DNA of 10,443 nucleotides from a bacterium (lineage in GTDB: Bacteria > Hydrogenedentota > Hydrogenedentia > Hydrogenedentiales > SLHB01). The notes under the pieces are model-generated. The model had not been told where the DNA came from. It was given only the letters and a program-made list of their open reading frames with translations, and ran no database searches. The translations under genes and the position numbers were made by a program. Shown here in pieces: positions 1 to 4,976 of this stretch. The stretch covers positions 1 to 10,443 of the forward strand of contig JAAEQP010001532.1 of assembly GCA_024231375.1 (NCBI GenBank), in the 5' to 3' direction. Each line of letters begins with the position of its first letter. Within the stretch, counting starts at the first letter, position 1.

Positions 1-58
1 ACCGTCGCAGGGCTTGCGGGTAGGATGGCACGTCCCAAGAAGTCCCATTTCAGCCTTC

Positions 59-65
59 AAGGAGG
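59..65 (+). promoter_or_regulatory. Ribosome binding site of the propeller-GH123 gene
   Basis: AAGGAGG is a near-perfect Shine-Dalgarno sequence lying 8 nt before the ATG at 74. It decides the start. The reading frame is open back to an ATG at 14, but only the ATG at 74 has this ribosome binding site and begins directly with a signal peptide. Confidence 0.85.
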
Positions 66-73
66 GTGCACCC

Positions 74-3000
74 ATGACGTTGACTCGCCGCCTTTCGGCC
101 CTACTGCTTGGATTGTTGTCGGTCACATTGGCCCTTGGCGCCTGGGCTCAAGAGCCCCAACTGGAATGGGCCTACGAAACCAAGGGCAAGATCTACTCCT
201 CCCCCATCCTGACAGATCTGGATGGCGACGACGTGCCCGAGGTGATCGTGTGCGTGTCGCGAGAGGGGCGTGTCATCTGCCTGGACGGGAGGGGCGAGCT
301 TCGGTGGGACTACCTAATCGAAGACAGCGGCACGGATGGCATCCAGGCGACGCCGTCGGCCTTGGACACGGACGGCGATGGCAGACCCGAAATCTACTTC
401 ATCACCACGGGTGGCATGGCCGGGTGCCTGGACGCGTCGGGCAGCTTGCGCTGGCGGACGTTCACGGGCGACAAGACCGACTACAGCGGGACGCTGGTGA
501 CGGATATTGACGCGGACAGCGGCGCGGAGGTGGTGTTTGGTTCGGACAGCGGCACGATCTATTGCCTGGACGACTGCGGGATTGAGAAATGGCATTACCA
601 GGGGGACGGCCAGGTCCGGGGGATTCCCGCGACGGCGTGGGATGAGGAATCGGGCACATGGCGGGTGTATGCGGTCTTCGGAGGCGGGGTGCTGGCCTGC
701 CTGACGAGCGAAGGCGAGGTGGTGTGGAGTCACGACGAACCGAGCACCCGCAAGGAGCGCCGGTGCGGGCCTGCCATCGGTGATTTGGATGGCGACGGCA
801 CGCTGGAAATCGTGGCGGCCACGGACCGTTTCGAGGTGATCGTACGCGACCCGTTCACGGGGGCGGAGAAATGGCGATGGAAGGGCCTCTCGGCGATTGA
901 CCAGACGTCGAGCTTCGCGCTGGCGGATTTCGACGGGTCGGGTCGGCTGGACATTGTGGCCGGGGACGGAACCGGCCTCGGCGGGCCGGGACACGTGTAC
1001 CGGTTGCGCGACGGGAAGGCGCTGTGGACGGCCGATGTGGGCGGTGGCGTGGTCCAGGGCCCCAGTGTGGGCGACGTGGACGGCGACGGGCAACTTGAAG
1101 TACTCGCGTGTTCGCGGTCGAAACGGCTGGTGTGCCTTTCCCAGGACGGTGCGCTGGAATGGGAATATCCTTCGGATGCAGGGTCGCTGACGACGCCCGC
1201 GCTGGGCGATATCGATGGTGACGGCGAAGTGGAAGTGGTGTTCACGAGCAAGGACCGGTTCGTGCGGTGCTTGAGTGTTGGGGGTGCCCACGCGGACGGC
1301 AAGCTGCCGTGGCCCATGATGGGACGGGATCCGCAACTGTCGAACAACGCCACGGGTGCGCCTTTCAGCACGCAGAAAGCGACGGGATCGCCGGGTGAAG
1401 ACCTGCGTATTGAGGCGTTCGGACCGCTTCGCGTTGGGGACAACACGATCACGTGCGCCTTCATGAACAACGCGCCGCGGCCGCGGCATCTGGAGGTCGT
1501 GGTGCGCGTGGAGCCGCCGGGGCTCGGGGTCGTGACCCGAACATTCAGCAACCGGTGCGATCCCTTCGAGCGGAAGACCATCACGTGCGATGTGGCCGTG
1601 TATCCGCCTCACAGCCTGTCGGATACCAATACATGCCATCTGAGCGTTCGATTGGTCGATGTGGGGACAGGCGTCACGCTGGCGGCCGAGAAGCGCGAAG
1701 CGCTGATGAAGCCCTGGGCGGTGGAAGAGCGCGAATGGGTGGGCCTGGCCACGCGCGGACTCAAGTTGCTGGAGAAAACGCGCGACGTGTCCGCGCGTCC
1801 GCGGCTGGCAGGTGCATTGCACCGGGCGATCCTCGACGACGAGACGCTGACGGATGATGAGGTCAGAACCGTTAGCATGGAACGCGTCCGCGAGCGAGGT
1901 CTTGAGTTCATCAACGACGTATTCAAGGGGTTCGCGGAACTGCCCCCGCTGGCGCCGCGAGCCCAAGTGCGGGAGCGAGTGGCACTGGTCGCCGCGAAGA
2001 CGGACAACCTGCGCCGCATTGTGGCGCGTCTCGATGCCGCGGCGAACGGCGAGGCGGGCGACTTCGCGGTAGTCCCATGCTCGCCCTTGGCGAAGGTGTT
2101 TCGTGACGAGCCGCTCCCGGCGGAATGCCGACTGGATTCGCTGTCGATCTCGCTGGCGAAGAACGAAGCCGAAGCGGTGCAGATGACGGTGGTGCCCCTG
2201 GGGAAGGACCTGACCAATCTGCGTGCGACGTGCTCGGCGCTGAAGCAGGCGGACGGCGATGGCGAAATCCTGGCTGATGCGGTCGAGATCGCGCGCGTGG
2301 GCTACATCCCCATCGGTCCGCCTGAGTACAACTGGTTCGTGGAGAAGCGGGGCGACTATCCTGACGTGCTGCTCCCGGCCGACCCGGTGGACGTGCCGGC
2401 GTCGCAGGACGCGCAACCGTATTTCGTTACGGTGAAGACGCGGCCCGACACACCGACAGGGACCTACGAGGGTGTCGTCGAGGTCACGGCGGACGGGTGC
2501 GCGTCGGTCCAAGTGCCGTTGCGCGTGCGGGTGTGGGACTTCGCGCTGACGGACGAGACACACCTGAAGACGTCCATGTGGATGAGCGAGGGGTATATCA
2601 GCCGATTCTACAAGCACGACGGCGGCCTGCCGTGGGATGTTCGCAAGCGGTTCTACGACTTGCATCTGTCGCACCGGGTCGGGCCGGTGAAGGATTTCCC
2701 GCTGGAAGGCGGCGACAAGTTGAAGGACTTTGAGTACCTGCTGGCGAACGGTCAGAACAACTTCTTCATCCCCGTGCCGGAACACGTGGAAGGTGAGGCG
2801 CGGGAGACGTTGGCAGCGAAGTACCAGGCCACGCGCGATTTGCTCGTCGAAAAGGGGTGGAACGACCTCGCCATGTACTACACGCGCGACGAGGTGGCGG
2901 TGGTGGCGCGGCATCTCATTCCCAAGGTGGTTGAAATGAACCACTGGATTCACGAGGTGGTGCCGGAATGGCCGCGGCTCCAGACCAGCGCGCCGGAGCA

Positions 3001-3592
3001 ATCGTTGTTCGACGCGGTGGACGTCTGGTGTCCCACCATCGACCATTTCGACCCGGTGGTGCTAGAGGAGCGGATGGCGCAGGGCGACCGGCTGTGGTTC
3101 TACACGGTGTGGGGTCGCCCGGGCATCATGATCGAGTTTCCGGCGACGGACTACCGGCTCATGTTCTGGCAATGCTGGAAGTACGGCGCGGAGGGGTTCC
3201 TGTATTGGGGCACCACGCACTGGGATCTCAACATGACGACGGACCAGCGGTGGCCCGAGATCCCCTGGATTCCGTACAACCGGCAACCCGGCCACAACGG
3301 CTGCGGATATCTCATCTATCCCGGCGCAGACGGCACGCCCTTGGCCTCCATCCGGTTGGCCCTGGCGCGGGACGGTATCGAGGACTACGAGTACCTGCAC
3401 TTGTTGCGGGAATTGCTGGCGAAGGCAGGCGATGGCTGTCCGAAAGACTTGGCCGAACGCGCGCGGAAGGAGTTGTCGATTACGCCGGATGTGCTCGTCG
3501 ACCACAAGACGTACACGGAAGACCCGGCCGCCATCATGAATGCGCGCGGGCGTATCGCGGCGATCATCGAGGAGTTGCAGGCGATGAAGTGA
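74..3592 (+). CDS. Secreted FG-GAP/PQQ-like propeller protein with DUF4091 (GH123-like) domain
   Basis: Seen: 1172 residues from the ATG at 74. A signal peptide (RR, then a leucine-rich core) probably ends at AWA, residue 25. Residues about 30-420 carry a beta-propeller: calcium-loop motifs of the form DxDGDGxxE start near residues 48, 98, 144, 237, 285, 334 and 379, with a decayed one near 190. Each is preceded or followed by a LxW strand as in PQQ-like propellers. A beta-sandwich (about 435-560), a helical part (560-660) and a GH123 N-terminal-like region (about 665-820, with AKNEAEAVQ) follow. The C-terminus has DUF4091 marks: TRDE with D939 and E940, FWQCWKYGAEGFLYW and RDGIEDYEYL. Known: GH123 enzymes are N-acetylgalactosaminidases that use an adjacent Asp-Glu pair with substrate assistance. 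Inferred: an exported glycosidase acting on amino-sugar glycans. Many DUF4091 proteins are uncharacterised, so the substrate is open. It is transcribed alone here. Confidence 0.85.
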   Translation: MTLTRRLSALLLGLLSVTLALGAWAQEPQLEWAYETKGKIYSSPILTDLDGDDVPEVIVCVSREGRVICLDGRGELRWDYLIEDSGTDGIQATPSALDTDGDGRPEIYFITTGGMAGCLDASGSLRWRTFTGDKTDYSGTLVTDIDADSGAEVVFGSDSGTIYCLDDCGIEKWHYQGDGQVRGIPATAWDEESGTWRVYAVFGGGVLACLTSEGEVVWSHDEPSTRKERRCGPAIGDLDGDGTLEIVAATDRFEVIVRDPFTGAEKWRWKGLSAIDQTSSFALADFDGSGRLDIVAGDGTGLGGPGHVYRLRDGKALWTADVGGGVVQGPSVGDVDGDGQLEVLACSRSKRLVCLSQDGALEWEYPSDAGSLTTPALGDIDGDGEVEVVFTSKDRFVRCLSVGGAHADGKLPWPMMGRDPQLSNNATGAPFSTQKATGSPGEDLRIEAFGPLRVGDNTITCAFMNNAPRPRHLEVVVRVEPPGLGVVTRTFSNRCDPFERKTITCDVAVYPPHSLSDTNTCHLSVRLVDVGTGVTLAAEKREALMKPWAVEEREWVGLATRGLKLLEKTRDVSARPRLAGALHRAILDDETLTDDEVRTVSMERVRERGLEFINDVFKGFAELPPLAPRAQVRERVALVAAKTDNLRRIVARLDAAANGEAGDFAVVPCSPLAKVFRDEPLPAECRLDSLSISLAKNEAEAVQMTVVPLGKDLTNLRATCSALKQADGDGEILADAVEIARVGYIPIGPPEYNWFVEKRGDYPDVLLPADPVDVPASQDAQPYFVTVKTRPDTPTGTYEGVVEVTADGCASVQVPLRVRVWDFALTDETHLKTSMWMSEGYISRFYKHDGGLPWDVRKRFYDLHLSHRVGPVKDFPLEGGDKLKDFEYLLANGQNNFFIPVPEHVEGEARETLAAKYQATRDLLVEKGWNDLAMYYTRDEVAVVARHLIPKVVEMNHWIHEVVPEWPRLQTSAPEQSLFDAVDVWCPTIDHFDPVVLEERMAQGDRLWFYTVWGRPGIMIEFPATDYRLMFWQCWKYGAEGFLYWGTTHWDLNMTTDQRWPEIPWIPYNRQPGHNGCGYLIYPGADGTPLASIRLALARDGIEDYEYLHLLRELLAKAGDGCPKDLAERARKELSITPDVLVDHKTYTEDPAAIMNARGRIAAIIEELQAMK

Positions 3593-3625
3593 GGGCGCGC
3601 GGGGCCGACACAAGACTGCCGGACC

Positions 3626-3680
3626 CCTCACCCTGCCCTCTCCCAGCCGCGGCTGGCAAGCCGCAGGGAGAGGGTAAGAG
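3626..3680. repeat. Palindromic intergenic repeat, possible bidirectional terminator
   Basis: Nested inverted repeat between two convergent genes. The outer arms CCCTCTCCC (3636-3644) and GGGAGAGGG (3666-3674) are perfectly complementary. The inner arms GCGGCT (3649-3654) and AGCCGC (3659-3664) close on a 4-nt loop GGCA. The flanks (CCCTCACCCTG and TAAGAG) extend the pairing imperfectly. The CCCTCACCC...CCCTCTCCC pattern is a common dispersed intergenic palindrome in environmental bacteria. There is no T-tract, so its terminator role is inferred from the convergent position. Confidence 0.6.
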
Positions 3681-3692
3681 ACGCGCCCATTG

Positions 3693-3710
3693 GGCCCTCC
3701 TCCGAGGGCC
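3693..3710 (-). terminator. Stem-loop just after the PEP-CTERM gene
   Basis: A perfect 7-bp stem GGCCCTC/GAGGGCC with a 4-nt loop CTCC, starting 6 nt past the TAA stop of the minus-strand gene. No run of T follows on the minus strand, so it may be a 3'-end stabiliser or a weak terminator acting with the larger hairpin next to it. Confidence 0.4.
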
Positions 3711-3716
3711 ACTACG

Positions 3717-4388
3717 TTAACGGAATCGCCGTCGTGCGCGGCAGGCCACGCCCACAAGGCCCAGGCCTAGCAGCGCCATCGACGCCGGTTCCGGGATAAC
3801 GCCTTCGAGGTTGTCATTGGTGAGGTTGAAGGCAAAGCTGGAACCCAACGACGAGAACGAGACCCCGTTGAACCCGACAGCGTCGCCGCTATCGACATCG
3901 CTCGTGGCCCAGTACCAGTCGTCGTCCTGATCGAGCTGGGTGGCGTTGGCGATGCCTACCCAGTAGGTGACGCCGGGTTGGAGCACGAGCGGATCGATGT
4001 CGAGCCAGTATTCGTAGACGTCGACGGAGAACCCAGTGAACACCTCAATGTCGTCGCCGGTGTCAGTGCGGCCGATGTCGCCAGGCGTGAGACTCAGTTC
4101 CAGGTCGGTGGGGTCGGGCTCGCCGGAGTTGTCGCCCGTGATGAAGACGGCGAAGTTGTCCGTACCCGGAGTGCCGGCGAAGGCGTAGAACCCCCACCAG
4201 TGGAGATCGGTCACCGTGGCCGATCCTTCTTCGAGCACGAAGGGCTCAAAAACGACGTTTGGCAGGTCGAGGTCGGAAGGGTAGCCGCTGACGAGATCCG
4301 GTGTGCCGTTGTCGTAGATGATGTCGGCGGTGGCGGGGAAGGTGGCGAGGAGGACGGCCACCCCGACGGCCAGTGCAAGGTTTCGCAT
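3717..4388 (-). CDS. PEP-CTERM sorting-domain surface protein, function unknown
   Basis: 223 residues. The N-terminus is a signal peptide with a hydrophobic core (residues 4-17) and probable cleavage after ATA (residue 21). The C-terminus is a complete PEP-CTERM tail: PEP at residues 199-201, a hydrophobic segment (about 203-216) and a basic end (CRARRRFR). The middle is an acidic, Asp-, Gly- and Trp-rich beta-strand domain that begins IYDNGTPD and contains the phrase LQPGVTYWVGI, a style common in anchored PEP-CTERM proteins of unassigned role. Known: such proteins are exported by Sec, processed by an exosortase and tied to the outer surface or exopolysaccharide. No exosortase gene lies in this window. 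AAAGGA ends 7 nt before the ATG and supports this start. The gene is a single unit, convergent with the propeller protein. No catalytic motif is visible; a structural or carbohydrate-binding role is possible but unproven. Confidence 0.85.
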   Translation of the reverse strand: MRNLALAVGVAVLLATFPATADIIYDNGTPDLVSGYPSDLDLPNVVFEPFVLEEGSATVTDLHWWGFYAFAGTPGTDNFAVFITGDNSGEPDPTDLELSLTPGDIGRTDTGDDIEVFTGFSVDVYEYWLDIDPLVLQPGVTYWVGIANATQLDQDDDWYWATSDVDSGDAVGFNGVSFSSLGSSFAFNLTNDNLEGVIPEPASMALLGLGLVGVACRARRRFR

Positions 4389-4389
4389 G

Positions 4390-4402
4390 GAAAGGTCCTT
4401 TC
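4390..4402 (-). promoter_or_regulatory. Dyad containing the ribosome binding site of the PEP-CTERM gene
   Basis: GAAAGG-T-CCTTTC is a perfect 6-bp dyad with one central base. The minus strand supplies the AAAGGA Shine-Dalgarno sequence of the gene starting at 4388. The centre is too short for a hairpin, so any special function (operator or mRNA pairing) is speculative; it may be chance. Confidence 0.3.
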
Positions 4403-4883
4403 AACGGCGCATGTCGCGCGACCTCGTGTTTTCGTGCTCTTCACGCCAAGCCTTGAACCAAGCCTCCGCAACACGATTACTGGTCAGGACCACCTCCGCT
4501 CCACGCGCGACCGCGTACAGCCGGAAAGACTCTACCCGCACCCCCTTTCGGCCTGTCCTCGCTCATACTCCTCGACACGTTCCTTGCCGAGGATCGCCCC
4601 ATTGGAATCGGTCCGTTCCCACCACTACCACATGTGCTGCATTTCCACGTGCGGGCGTGGTCCGACCACGGTACACCTTGACTACGGGGCCTCGGCGCTC
4701 AGCCCAAGCGCCTGTCTTATCGTTAACATCTGTGGAACATGCTGGGCGGGGGGGACATTCCGGGTGGGGATGGAATTCGTGGGGATTTCCGTGGAAGTTG
4801 CGCCAAGGTGAAGGGGCTTCCGCTCAAGGCTCCCGTAAGTCGTTGTGTGTCAATGAGGTGAGATGGAGGCCTGTCGGTCGTGG
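4403..4883. other. Gene-free upstream region of the PEP-CTERM gene
   Basis: About 480 bases without a credible coding sequence; frames that stay open here lack ribosome binding sites and give low-complexity Arg/Ser/Pro peptides. The base composition is less GC-rich than the neighbouring genes. It should hold the promoter of the minus-strand PEP-CTERM gene, but no convincing -35/-10 pair could be picked out by eye. The only clear structure is the dyad at 4656-4670. Confidence 0.5.
4656..4670. promoter_or_regulatory. Perfect 15-bp dyad, possible operator
   Basis: CGTGGTC-C-GACCACG has 7-bp arms around a single base. It lies about 270 bp upstream of the PEP-CTERM start. The near-zero spacer favours a dimeric protein-binding site over an RNA hairpin. 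No regulator gene is nearby, so this is only a candidate. Confidence 0.25.
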
Positions 4884-4976
4884 CGTGACCTTGCGGTCAC
4901 GTCGGTGGGTCGGGCGGAGCGCGGCCGGGAGGCCGCGACCGGCCACAGCGGGGGGCGGTCGACACGGAGGCCGACC
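4884..4976. repeat. GC-rich stem-loop cluster abutting the heparinase stop codon
   Basis: Three inverted repeats in 93 bp. CGTGACC-TTGC-GGTCACG is at 4884-4901. GCGGCC-GGGA-GGCCGC is at 4921-4936. GGTCGG (4908-4913) pairs with CCGACC (4971-4976), enclosing the second hairpin. The minus-strand heparinase gene stops (TAG, 4977-4979) directly at this edge, within CCGGTAGGGTCGG. It is probably a dispersed GC-rich repeat that also serves as the 3'-end structure of the operon. No T-tract follows. Confidence 0.5.

Noticed and set aside
14..73. Extension of the propeller protein to an ATG at 14
   Set aside because: The extra 20 residues precede a standard signal peptide, and the strong AAGGAGG lies inside this extension, so translation should begin at 74.
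314..3046. A 910-residue minus-strand open frame opposite the propeller-GH123 gene
   Set aside because: Arg/His/Pro-rich antisense translation of a well-supported gene; no domain seen.
4884..4936. tRNA or structured ncRNA gene
   Set aside because: The stem-loops do not form a cloverleaf and no conserved T-loop sequence is present; a dispersed repeat explains them better.
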